Shown here piece by piece: positions 31,353 to 43,170 of a DNA stretch of 64,000 nt. A program made the position numbers and the translations under genes. Below the pieces are notes generated by a model. That model searched no databases. It was not told the DNA's origin and saw only the letters and a list, made by a program, of their open reading frames with translations. Origin of the DNA: Turritopsis dohrnii (taxonomy: Eukaryota > Cnidaria > Hydrozoa > Anthoathecata > Oceaniidae); NCBI GenBank assembly GCA_027922465.2, contig BQMF02000036.1, positions 1,426,001-1,490,000 of the forward strand, read 5' to 3'. Numbering within the stretch: position 1 is the first letter of the stretch; each line of letters starts with the position of its first letter.

Positions 31353-34300
31353 GTAAGCGAGCGTAAGCGAGCGAGGAGGCATAGTAGTTTCACGGGATAG
31401 GCGAATGTCAGTTTTCAATTTTGTACATCATCTTCTTCATCATCATCATCCTCCAACTTTTCGTGTAGACGTTACACGGTGGTATACAATTATTAGCTGA
31501 CTTTGCCTTTTTCCCGTTTCAAAGCATGGTACTGTGGGTGGGAGACAGAACGTTTTTTCGTATATTTTCCCTCATTTATTGTTATATTATACTATGTTAT
31601 TTAGGAAGGTCGTATACTAAGTTATTCATATTACTTTTGTGTTGTTTTAGTGTAGGGAACGACAAGGATTTTGAAGCACAACTTGAAATCTGAAATTTTT
31701 CCGAACATGCATTTTATTTTTGTATATGTTTTAGCTCTAAATCTTTCATTCAATACATTTTATTCAATGCACTGATTTTTGGCGGATCTTTCCCTTAAAT
31801 AGATATTAGAAGATTATAAATACTTTCTGATGTTACTTTTCAAGTCTTATTAACACTTATTACACTTATTTACAAGTTACATTAGCTGTTTAAGTTTAGA
31901 TCTATTTGGTTTGCATATTCCAAGTTAGTTTTGAAATACCGCCACCGCTACACTATGCCACATGGTTACATTACTCATTAAACTATCCGTTGTATTGTAT
32001 GTCCAACCATGGGTCTGGTTATTCTCAGTCTATTGCGGGGGCATTCATAATAGTGACAATTACTTGCAAGTGATAATAATAATGGAATTTATTCTGAGCA
32101 TACTCATATTTATAATGGCTCTCCATCTCAAAATTTGAAAGATTTGATATTTGTATGCTGCTACAAATTAAATTCTGCTATAAATTAAGGAATTTACGTA
32201 TTTACAAAATCATTGTGCATAAACGTTAAGAATACCAACAAACTCTTTAGTACGATAAAAAAAAATTTTAAAAAATTGGGATATTCAAACCACGTGACGT
32301 GAGAGAACTGATAGTGAACCAGATATGACTTGTTTAAGAGTCGGAATGCGCATGCGTTGACTCGCTCCCCCAGTATCCGACGGTAACGCAGAATACGGAA
32401 AGAAACTCTACACAACGCTTTAATTGACTAAGGGTTTTACCTAGCAACTTTGAACCTAAGGCGCTTTATCTAATTGTTGCAATTTTTTAGCAAAAGCTGA
32501 CAATCCGGGATATAAGATGTAGCGATTTTATCCATGTCCTTAAGAGATCCCCGCAGAAATTGTTTACTACTGTGTGATGTCAGTGTTCTGTCCCTATCAA
32601 TCATAGCGCAAAAGCCTTTGCCTCGTTTTAGTGTCGCGGGAAATAGTATTTGTGCCTTTATATTATTATAATATACGTTGTTACTTATATCTCATGAAAA
32701 ATATTGCATGGAACGATTAAAATTTATTCCGTTTCACGTACTTATTTTCCAACAAAACCGTCGATATATCCCTTGGTTTATTTTTGTTGTTTTCCCATCT
32801 CACCAGAAAGGTGAGTTAGTTATACAACAACCTGCTTCTCATTCTTCTCATTCCCCGTTTGGTCTATGGAGACATACAGACCTTTCATACATAAACTTGG
32901 TTCCCAGTCTGAAACTTCTTCACAACAAATATTTACAACTGATGATAGAGCAGCCACCTCCAATGGCTACAGAGGAAGTTCGGGCTCCTGTACTGTCAGT
33001 CGGCCTAGAGGCGAACAGCAACCACCCAAGTACAGCATCCTCTATCAATGATGGAAAATTAAAGAAGCAATAACTTCACCAGCCGGAAAGTTCAACACCC
33101 TAGCAAAAAAACAATATTGACTACATAGACCATATCTGCGTCTTACCAATAGGTGAGGAAGGAGTAACAACGCCGTGTGATTGCAAAAGCTATCTACTCC
33201 TTAATCGTTTACAGGTGACGGAAATTGCTCTATATAACAAAAAGGAAAGGCGTAACGAATCCTGACAATACTTTAGCAATATCGTAAGTTCGACGAGAAC
33301 CATAGCCTACCCTTAAACGTTAGGGTGTCAGTGTTTTTTTAGAGTGTACAAAATTAACATTAGACAAAATTCTCAAAATGACATTTTTCTACTTATTTTG
33401 GACATTTTTCTTCGACTGCTGCTAAACATGACATACCAATACAGAAAGAAATCTATGAAACCAATGATTATACTTTGTTAACAAGGAAAAGACATCGATT
33501 TAAAAGCATCCACGTTTGATCACCATGATCACTATGGCTTGCCACGAACAGTTTATCAATGCAAGAACTCAGAACATCTCTGTGTCAGTCGGTTTTGGAA
33601 ACGAAAGCTCATTTTTTTCTCATATGAGCTAGGGATGTCAGATTTAAATGGTTCAGATGGCTGGTTCGATCGTTGGAAGTAAAGAAAAAATGTATCATTC
33701 AAAATCAAATCAGGTAATTTTTTTAACATGTTTCTTAAGCTGTCGTTTGATCACTTAATCATTTAATGCATATCGAACTTTCAGCCCTTTATCGTCCCCT
33801 TCATTAACTGTTTTTGTTTCTCAGTACATTGCAGAAAAGAAATACCATGATATACCATGATGATAATACCAGTTCATCAGTGAAGAAACACCATGACATT
33901 TATCGTAAAAATTCAACAGATTCATTAAGCAATGGTTTATAAAATGTAATCATATTGATCATCACTTTTGTAAATGGCTTTTGCCAAATTTGTACTAACT
34001 GACAGACGCATAAAAGATTGAAACTTATCCTAACAAACAATGACAAAATTTGTTGTAACTGGTGGATTCTTATAGGACATTCATAATCCCATTTAAGCTT
34101 CTAAAAGCCTGCTTTTAAAGCCTAACAACTTCCCAAGGTCTTACCTTTAAGGTAAGGTAAGGACACCAGAGATGTGTTGCACATCCCTGGGAATACCTTA
34201 TTTATGGATAAGCTTGAGTGACCTAATTTAAAATAATGCATATAATTTATGGGGGATCATACAAAAAATATCCATGATATACCATGAATACCATGATTAC

Positions 34301-34889
34301 CTGTAGGATAAAAAAATACCATGATAATACCAGGTTTACCATGAATACCAGGAAACTGAGAACGATGGCTTTTCATTTGACATGAACCGTACATTCATGA
34401 TATTCGCTGGCCCGTAAAAAGTAGAAAGCTTGATTTGGCAAATCTTCCAATTTTGGCTTTCATTAAATGACCAACAATATTATTTCTCTCTCTATGATTT
34501 TAAAATTTTAAATACACGTAAATACACGTAATACAAATAAATACATTGCAACTTCTATCGTTCCCTTTGTAATCAGATATTCTAAAACCACTAAAGGGGA
34601 AATTCGGATAAGTAGGACGACCGCAAAGTCGTACCTTTCTTCCCGGTTCCTTGAGTGTCTCACTCATCGCGAGTATAAATCTATATGACAAACATATATA
34701 AAATACTTACTAAATCAAACAAAACGCAACACTTCACCTTACACGTGAGAGTATATGTACAGTTGACAAAAAACATAAAAACTATATCAAAACTCACGTT
34801 TAGAAACCAATCAACGTGACGAAGAAAATACGCAAGAGACAAAATGCAACAATTAAACATAAAACGTGAAACAAACAATCAGAAACGTG
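31353..34889. other. Intergenic or intron, no certain exon
   Basis: AT-rich. Plus-strand 32866-33051 encodes METYRPFIHKLGSQ to KYSILYQ, Ser/Gln-rich, and a minus-strand segment near 34630-34680 ends in a donor-like AAAGGTACG. Either may be an exon, but neither has a recognised domain or partner. An ACCATGATAATACC-type simple repeat lies at about 33845-34360. Confidence 0.35.
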
Positions 34890-34892
34890 TAA

Positions 34893-35236
34893 AGCCGGAT
34901 CTCCACCAGAGGAAAAAGTTCGCACGAAGCGATTTTTTTTGCGACGAAAGAATTGTCAAGTGGAAATCACTTTTAAAATCATCTGAACAGCAGTAGTGTG
35001 TCTTTCCACATTGTCAGCCATCTTGAAACTTGGAAATGTTGGAAATTTGAAAATTACTGCAATGCCATTGGTTTAGAATTTGACGATCGTCGTTCGCATG
35101 ACGAAAAGTTAAAGTCATTTCTACTTTTCGTCGAGAGAATATCTTCGCCGCGACGATCAGTTTTACTCTTCTGTGCATGTGTCGTCGCGAAAATTTAAGA
35201 CGATCGTCTTAAAAATCGTCTAGTGGAGATCCGGCT
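34893..35236. mobile_element. MITE related to the Harbinger transposon at 15.6 kb
   Basis: The ends AGCCGGATCTCCAC match the Harbinger terminus (AGCCGGTTTTCCAC) apart from two bases, with TAA on both sides (34890-34892 and 35237-35239). The interior (344 bp) has no transposase but keeps GCGACGAAAG/CGTCGCGA subterminal symmetry. It is probably mobilised by the same or a sister nuclease. Confidence 0.85.
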
Positions 35237-35260
35237 TAAGATAAAAAACACGACTAATTA

Positions 35261-35394
35261 TACACCCACTGGGTAAATTTGTTGAAAAAAAACACAACAA
35301 AAAACAAAAAAACTGCGAACGAGTGTAGTTCTATAGAAATATACACAAAATGCTATTTATCGCAGAGACTTTTGGCGATCTTTCACACTGGGCC
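35261..35394. repeat. CAGTGGGCAAA-family palindromic repeat, copy 2
   Basis: Begins CACCCACTGGGTAAATTTGTTG and ends CACACTGGGC, with the family centre TTCTATAGAAATATACAC. Confidence 0.6.
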
Positions 35395-36300
35395 ATATAA
35401 CGTCAGCAGGAGGAGAACTATGTGTAGTGGAAAGGCTATTTACAATCGACAAGCAGAGGGCTGGTTTCTATTCACTAAAATGTGTCGTTGAAATAATTGA
35501 AGAAGTTATGCAGAATTGAATATGCCAAGACAACAATATACAATACCAAAAAACAAATATATTTTATAAAAATAAAAATTTTTTAAATAATATTTTACCA
35601 CCGACTACAATCTCCTCATCTGTCGAAGTCTCGACTTGGATAACAGGGGTTGCTTCTTGTGTATCTGTAAAAATAATATTCACATAAATGAAAATTAGAC
35701 AGAAAATGAGGAAATTTAAAAAAATAAATAAAAAATGAAAATGAAAAAACAAAATAAACTCATCAGAAAGAAACTCATGTTCGTGATTAAACAAAAGTGA
35801 AGAATTATGGTCGAATACATTAGTGGAGTATTTAATACTAGTCCTGATAATAATATGGTGGGCTTTTCCAAATTTTTCAATGGATCTCCATCCCTTGTAA
35901 AATTAGATAACTAAAACATACAATACTATACACAATTAAAAACTGTTAAAAAATAGAAGTTCAGGTTGTAAAAAATGGAAATGAAAGCTGAAAGAAGGAG
36001 AAAAAAATTATTAAGTTTACCTTGTTCCATCTAACTGCGTGACAAATATAACAAACAATCAATATTAAAAAAGTAATGAATTCAAAAATTGCTTTCTAGA
36101 ATTTTGTCTGCAGGCGCCTGCAGACCATCCGTATTTTCCCGCTAAAGTTACCATCCGTATTTCCCGCTAAAGTTTTATTTGCAGGGCCTAGTTTACAGGA
36201 CAATTACGGGATGAGGAGTGAAGAGGATGTCTGCCTTGATGAAAATTCAAAACATATATTCGACGCCATTTTGCGATGAAACATCCCACCTATCTACAAG
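35395..36300. other. Non-coding stretch, possible unsupported exon
   Basis: A minus-strand segment near 35667-35600 reads DTQEATPVIQVETSTDEE after an acag-like acceptor, which is exon-like but isolated. Near 36115-36180 a CCATCCGTATTTCCCGCTAA unit is repeated twice. Nothing else is recognised. Confidence 0.35.
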
Positions 36301-36364
36301 ACCATATATTTTATTGATGATCCGACGAGGTCAGGAACAGACGCTTGAACATTACATCATATTT

Positions 36365-37557
36365 CTGTTGAACTCAATTTGTAACACTAGACGCCAAGGC
36401 GGCGTCGCTCACCGCCCAGGTTCAGCCTGCGTTGTGTCACCTCCCAAAGAGTTCACAAAATATGGAATTAAGGAATTGACAATAGAAAGTGTTGCTATCT
36501 TGTAGAGCTCGAAATTCTGAGCAAGAAAATGTATGTAGGATCATATGTCTATGACGCACCGTTACGGAGATATCGTCGATCAAAGATTTTGATGACGTCA
36601 CACACCCGTCGCAAAAAAAATTTGGCCTAAATTTTTTCGTCACCCCATAACCTGTATTGCGGACCCCAAAAAACGTCAGTTATCCCTATTGGTTACCGAG
36701 ATAATTTTCCCTAAACGTCGCATTCGATTAGGGTCTCAATACAATGGTTTCACACTGACGTCGCACACAAGAAGAGAAATAATTTATGTGTGATCTTACA
36801 TTGCTGACTCTCTTTCGCAGTTCACATCTACCATTTTGCGTGACTTACAAACAAACAAACAGACAGACGGAGAATCGGCTATTAATATATAGACTAGCCG
36901 CCAAGGCGGCGTCGCTCGCCGCCCATGTCCACCTTCAGTATGCGTTGGGTTCACGAAAAATAAAATTAAGGATTTACCAATAATAAGTGTGCCCATGTTG
37001 CAGAGCTCGAAAAACTGATCAAAGAAATGTATGGGATCCTTTTCCTATGGTCAACCGTTAGAGAGATATCTTCGTTCAAACATTTTGATGACGTCACAGA
37101 CCCGTCCCCCAAAAAATTTGGCCTAAATTTGAGTTCACCGAAAATAAAATTAAGGAATTTGCAATGATAAGTGTGCCCATGTTGTAGAGCTCGAAAAACT
37201 GATCAAACAAATGTATGGGATCGTTTTGCTACGATCAACCGTTTCGGAGATATCGTCGATCAAAATTTTGATGACGTCATAGACCCGTCCCCCAAAAAAA
37301 TTAGACCCAAATTTTTCGTCACTCTATCGCCTGTATCGCGGACCCCAAAAAACGTCAGTTATCCCTATTTGGTTACCGAGATAATTTTCCCTAAACGTCG
37401 CATTCGATTAGGGTCTCAATACAATGGTTTCACACTGACGTCGCACAAAATAAAATAAAATAATCACTCTCACAACTCAATCTACCATTTTGCGTGACTT
37501 ACAAACAAACAAACGCACAAACAAACAAACAAACAGAGAATCGGCTATTAATATATA
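36365..37557. repeat. Tandem block of a moderate-GC repeat family (three partial units)
   Basis: Units share CGCCAAGGCGGCGTCGCTC, CATGTTGTAGAGCTCGAAAA, GGAGATATCGTCGATCAAA and GACGTCACAGACCCGTC. The 3' part (TTATCCCTATTGGTTACCGA to a CAAACAAACAAA run and ATTAATATATAG) ends two of the units. No coding potential. Confidence 0.8.
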
Positions 37558-38127
37558 GATGCAGTAATTGCTGAGGAATCTGTTCACAAAAATTAAATGC
37601 CACTATTACTTTGTTGAAGTGATGCCACTGCAAGACTTTTCCCCATTTTCCTCCAAATTCATAGTCTTTTGGTGCTTTTATTTTTTTGCAACTTGATAAC
37701 GTAAGTGAAAAAATTGATTACAAAAACAGCAATGTTATCCCTATTGGTTACCGAGATAATTTTCCCTAAACGTCGCATTCGATTAGGGTCTCAATACAAT
37801 GGTTTCACACTGACGTCGCACACAAGAAGAGAAATAACTTATGTGTGATCTTACATTGCTGACTCTCTTTCGCAGTTCACATCTACCATTTTGCGTGACT
37901 TACAAACAAACAAACAAACGCACAAACAGAGAATCGGCTATTAATATATAGATGCAGTAATTGCTGAGGAATCTGTTCACAAAAATTAAATGCCACTATT
38001 ACTTTGTTGAAGTGATGCCACTGCAAGACTTTTCCCCATTTTCCTCCAAATTCATAGTCTTTTGGTGCTTTTATTTTTTTGCAACTTGATAACGTAAGTG
38101 AAAAAATTGATTACAAAAACAGCAATG
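37368..38127. repeat. Direct duplication of ~370-393 bp
   Basis: Copy 1 is 37368-37733 and copy 2 is 37734-38127. The right-hand 175 bp (from GATGCAGTAATTGCTGAGGA) is essentially identical between copies. The left-hand part of copy 2 instead matches the unit at 36.68-36.89 kb, including CACAAGAAGAGAAATAA. Confidence 0.85.
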
Positions 38128-39040
38128 TTTATATTTATACTAGCTCATCTTGTTCGACATCGTTTCTTGTTTGGCTTTCCACGATAACCCAAATACAGAT
38201 ACGATTGTTTCATAAAGAGTAGATATGGGACATCAAGATTACAACGACCGTTTTTTTCGACAGCCCTATTTTTGTTGATTTCAGCCGTACAATGCCTCTT
38301 TAAATGCTTGATACGTAAAAGCTTCCGAAATTCGAAGGCTGCGTTCCTTCATTAGAACTTACATTGTGTTATTGGTAGAGTCTCGCAGACTCTAAATCGC
38401 AGACTAATTGCCATTTCGGCCGGAGGAGAAGTAGGAGTAGGAGTCCTCGGGTGTTTTAATACGGTATTCGCTTTCGCTGCTACCGTAATTAATTTGTTTT
38501 GTTTTTCTTTGTTTACTCCTTCTAGTTTATTTCCTCATTACCCCATCTCTTTGCTCTCATTTTGTCTTTACATGGTTTCTTTTGTTTCGGCTAGGTGTTT
38601 CCTTTTTTCTCCAGGTCTCGCATGACTTTTAAGCAATTCTTAGTGTGTATATATTCTTTTATTGTTCAATTATCTTTTTAAAATTTGTAATTTATGTAAC
38701 TTGATAATGTAAGCCTGTACTTACGAAAAGCTTTGTATAGAATATACAAATATAATATTTTATAAATATATAATATAATATAATAATTAGACATTATTTT
38801 CGTTATTCTGTTCTTCTTGACCTTTCTTTTTTGTTCTTGTTCAGTTTGTGTTCATCCTGGCTGCACTTCTTCTTCTTCATACAATTTGATTTCAATGACA
38901 TGTCATACTATCGCAAAAAGCCCCTGATAAGAATTGGCAACACAGAGAAGAAAAATCGGCAAAAAGTAGTTTGGCAAGTAGTTTTTGGCATAAAAAAAGG
39001 TCGGCAGAAAACAAATGCCAGTACTTATCGTATTTTTTAC
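38128..39040. other. Non-coding stretch, no feature recognised
   Basis: AT-rich with TATAATATAAT simple sequence near 38750-38785. No supported ORF. Confidence 0.45.
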
Positions 39041-39792
39041 AATCAACTTTTCAATGCCCGCGTATGATGCGTGGAGAACCCGTTCAAGAAGTACCATAGA
39101 AACAAAGACAACAACGTGAAGATGAACTTTTATATTTTACTAGTATCCCGGGTAAAAACTTTTTACCGAACTTAACTTCGAAAAGGATGGGTCAAAATCG
39201 CCTTTCCCGTGAACAATCCCCGTGATGAAAATTTCAATTTAGGAATTGGAAATCGAAAATTTAACCATGTTGTAGAGCTCGAAAAACTGATCAAAAAATG
39301 TATGGGATCGTTTCGCTATGATCAACCGTTGCAGAAATATCGTCGATCAAAGATTTTGATGACGTCATATCCGCAGTACCAAATAAAATTTGGGCCCAAA
39401 TTTTGCGCCACCCCCTAACCCGTATCGCGGACTCCAAAAAACGTCAGTTATCCCTATTGGTTCTCGAGATATTTCCCCAAAAACGTCGCGTTCGATTGGG
39501 GATGCAATGCAATGATTCCCCGTAATCATAAAAAAACTGACGTCAAATGCCACGTGCTTTTGGAATGATCGTGAAAAAAATTGCTCTCGCTTCTACGTGG
39601 TTTTACGCGCACATAAGAGGACGATGATCGTAAAATAAAACTAAATATATCACTCTCTAAAATAAATGTGGGATGCACAACGCGGATTATTATAATCAAC
39701 TTTTCAATGCCCGCGTATGATGCGTGGAGAACCCGTTCAAGAAGTACCATAGAAACAAAGACAACAACGTGAAGATGAACTTTTATATTTTA
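39041..39792. repeat. 99-bp direct repeats flanking a repeat-family unit
   Basis: 39041-39139 and 39694-39792 are near-identical (AATCAACTTTTCAATGCCCG onward). The 554 bp between them begins with TAGTATCCCGGGTAAAAAC and contains another unit of the 36-37 kb family (GAGCTCGAAAAACTGATC, GTCGATCAAAGATTTTGATG). Confidence 0.85.
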
Positions 39793-40670
39793 TTGTATAA
39801 ATACAAACCTCTCCACCAGGGCTCTACCTCTATCACATAAAAAGAACGGTAAAAGATCCCGGGAACGAGGTTTTGATAAATAATATTTACATGGATTTTT
39901 TTAGGAACAAGAAAAAAAAATCGACATAGAATTAGTAAAAAAAACCGCGAAATGCAAAAAAGTACTTAATGAACAGATGGAAATTATTGAACCATCAAAG
40001 TTTTTCAGCAATATTGGAAATGAGAAGCTTCAATACACTAAATACAAATGAAAATCCACCATAGTGTGTTTACAGACTTAAAAGACAAAGGCCAGTTCAC
40101 ACAAAACAAAATCAAAAAAAAAAAAAAAAAAAAAAAAATCACATATACACACAGCCTTAAAAATGTCTCACTTATTCAAAATACAGCGACAAATAACTCA
40201 ACGAAAAACTTCAATAACAACAAGAATTACAAAGAGAGCGTGTCAGTATCCCAGTGCACAAAACTTCAAAAAGTCAACTTATCTCTTCTTCACGATCATA
40301 ATGACGGCAAAATCTTGAGGAATTTACAAAAGACTTCTTTTCTGGAATGTCAACATTGCATATCCGCCAATCAAAATCACAGACGGCAAAAAACACACGA
40401 CAAACGACAGAATCACAACTTCGTTGAACACGTCAAAACTTATTTACAAGCGCGAAAGTTATAAAACACAATTTATATATATAAAAACTGTATTATAAAA
40501 TATAGCTTTTAATTAAACTCTTTCTAAAAAAATAACTTCATCACTAGCCCGTAGCTCCCAGTTTCACCTTGACCAGGAAAAATGGGAACGAGGGTGTGTT
40601 TCTTTGAACTAAAAAGAATGAATCGATAAAAACCGTGAGGGAAAATATAATTATGTCTTTAACCAGTCGG
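39793..40670. other. Non-coding stretch with a 29-base poly-A run
   Basis: An A run at about 40111-40138 produces a lysine-rich chance ORF (40048-40464). No gene is supported. Confidence 0.5.
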
Positions 40671-40675
40671 CAGAA

Positions 40676-41092
40676 TAGTCAAAAGATGACTGCGAAGAAG
40701 AGCATTTTTATTGAATTTTGTCTATATTTCTATAGAAATACACTCCTTCGCAGAGATTTTTAAACAAATGCACCGCTGGGTAAAGGAACAAAAAAATCAG
40801 AACGCACTTATGAGAAAATAATGAAAAAATTTCGTTCTTGTGACATGCGCTCTAGATGAGAAAGTTGAGAAGAACCAAACTGTTGAGTAAACTGCAAAAA
40901 TTCGTTCATCCCAAGTAAGCGTCATACTTGAATAACTTGTCACAACCAACAGGTTCGATCAACACAGCACAGTGGGCAAAATCGTCAAGAAGTCACTGCG
41001 ATGGAGTGCATTCATATTGAAATAGTGCGTACATTTCCATAGAAATGCACTCCATCGTAGTGATTTTTTAACAAATTTACCCAGTGACAGAA
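40676..41092. repeat. CAGTGGGCAAA-family palindromic repeats, copies 3 and 4
   Basis: Copy 3 (about 40676-40785) is diverged. Copy 4 (about 40970-41090) is full: CAGTGGGCAAAATCGTCAAG, then a central palindrome around CCATAGAAATGCACTCC, ending TTTACCCAGTG. Confidence 0.75.
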
Positions 41093-41805
41093 ATTAAACG
41101 CAGCGAAAGATTGATTCAAAATATTCACTAAACTTTCAGAAAAAACAACAACAACAAAAAATTGAAAGTATACAAAAGCACACGAGCAACTTTACCGACT
41201 ATTCGATTCTGCCTCGTTTTTGAAACAAACCGCGTAGATAGAAAAGAAAACATTCTTTTTTGTCATGCTCAAAGGCTCAGAAAAGTGTAAGTGATGATTG
41301 CGGAAATTGAAAACGAGGCAAAAGCTCGGAAACGCGATCAACAACAAGATCTTCGCAAACAAAAAGTGTCAGTGACGTTAGAACGGAGAGATTTTACAGT
41401 GTCAGCAACAGAATATCATGCAGATCAACAGTATTGACCAGCACTGAGATGAAATTGACCAATACCGAGTTGTTTTTAGTATACTGGCAGCTGAGTGGTG
41501 GGAAGATTTTGTGCGCTTTTCTTGAATTTTCGATCCTAAAACAGGAAACGGAAAAGTAACGTTAAAGAAAAGCCTAAAAAGAACCATTACGTCATTCATT
41601 TATTTATTCATCGTCACCCAGGAGAGATAAATTTGATAGGGTCGTTCAGTATCGCAGATTTCAAAAGCATGTATAGGTCTAACCACCCTAATCCAGCTGA
41701 GCCTGTCCTTGTGTGGGTGGTTAGACTAAGAACATGGATTTGCTCCAGTAGCTTTACTCCAATAGTCCACTATATCTTTATATTTATTTATTCATTTGGT
41801 ATTGT
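41093..41805. other. Non-coding stretch, no feature recognised
   Basis: A/T-rich sequence; a short GGTTAGAC/GTCTAACC inverted pair lies near 41675-41730. No gene is seen. Confidence 0.4.
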
Positions 41806-42110
41806 TTTACGTGGCTAGCCTCACTCAGTTGCTACTGCATCTGCTTTCCGGGAGGGGTAACGGCTTAAGTTGGAGGTTTCGAAGTATTTGTCACTCTCAT
41901 GAGTGACACAAACCCAATCAAGGGCCTGTGCTCTTCTGGATGACCTCCTGCAACAACCGATGTCATCTACCCAATTTCCCACACATGGCATGGGTGGACC
42001 CGGCGATGTGGTACATTCACTCGCGCATGGTGAATCGCCGCCAAGGGGAATTGAACCTCGGTCTCTCGCATGAATTACAAGAGTGATAACCACTATACTA
42101 CGGAGCCAAT
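41806..42110 (-). repeat. tRNA-derived SINE, copy 3 (best preserved)
   Basis: On the minus strand it starts near 42108 with a tRNA-like head: CCGTAGTATAGTGGTTATC as A box and GAGGTTCAATTCCCC as B box. A 210-bp unrelated body ends CACTCAGT/GCTAGCCACG at the left. Copies 1 and 2 share the whole body, so this defines a family. Confidence 0.88.
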
Positions 42111-42815
42111 ACTTGAGAAGAGCACTCACACAATAGTTGCCACACCATTGAAGGAAGAGCAGAAGACCAACGAGTCAATATCTAACGAGTTAACATCTGT
42201 TGGCAAAGTTTGCAAAACAAAATACTAGAGATGACAAACCTGTAAAAATCTCTAAAGACAACACATCTCCATGCTTGATGTTTCTTTTGTACGTTTGAAT
42301 CTAAAAAGCAACCAATGAGAACGTAAAGTGAGCATCACGTGATCAACAAATTCTGAAGTATTATCAATTTCAAAAGGAGAAATAAATAGATCGACGGTCA
42401 CGGGTATAAGAAGGTCTGGGTGTCTTCGTTCAAATCGAAAAAAATTACATCATCAAATCTTATGCATGTGAAAGAAGATTTCTCAACAGGATTTCCAACT
42501 CTTTCGATGTCGCCTTTTGACGGCAGATCGGAGTTGTTAATAAAAAAAGAAAAGAAAAAGAAAGCAAGGTATCGAAGAAGGCATACCTAAAATTATGCAG
42601 AAAAAACTACCCCTCTTCCCTGCTCATGGATATTATAAAGAATATTTCTATAATTATTATCATTGAATTTCACCTTTTTATCTCTTCAGCGCCCTAGTCT
42701 TGGGATTTTAGGGATATAGCGTTTATTAAAAAGGGCGTTCGCTAACAGGGAGTGTTAATTCTTAAAAACGTCACTTCTTGATAAGACTTCCCTTTCAATG
42801 AGTATTTCAATGAGT
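42111..42815. other. Non-coding stretch, no exon recognised
   Basis: Searched on the minus strand for the missing 3' exons of the anosmin gene without success. Confidence 0.4.
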
Positions 42816-42819
42816 AACC

Positions 42820-42942
42820 TCCCAGTGGGCAAAATCATCAAAAAACCACTGCGAGGGAGAGCATTTTCATTGAATAAGGACGCATCCTTCTATAGAAATG
42901 TACTTCTCCATAGGGACTATTCAGCAAATTTCCCCATTGGGT
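42820..42942. repeat. CAGTGGGCAAA-family palindromic repeat, copy 5
   Basis: CCCAGTGGGCAAAATCATC at the left and CAAATTTCCCCATTGGGT at the right, with TCTATAGAAATGTACTTC at the centre. Confidence 0.75.
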
Positions 42943-43048
42943 TCAATATTACTTTCTTGTATAAAATTTACTGTTGCAAGATACGCAATAAAAATTAAAA
43001 GAAAAACAGAACATTCGAATATCTTCACAAGTTCTTGGTAGATTTTGA

Positions 43049-43170
43049 GGCCTGGGGGCGTTAAAAAGAAGAACGCCGAATAAACTGGGACGTGTTTTAC
43101 TTGCCTGCAGGATCTGAGGGCGTTAAAAAAAGAACACTGAATAAACTGGGGCGTGTTTTACTCACCTGTA
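43049..43170. repeat. Short tandem duplication covering a splice donor of the anosmin gene
   Basis: Two copies of about 59 bp (GGGCGTTAAAAA, GAATAAACTGGG, CGTGTTTTACT) abut. The right copy holds the exon-10 end and its GTGAGT donor (minus strand). In the left copy the equivalent position reads CAGGCAAGT, a GC-type donor. Confidence 0.75.

Noticed and set aside
40048..40464. 138-aa lysine-rich ORF
   Set aside because: Created by a poly-A run; no family signature or splice context.
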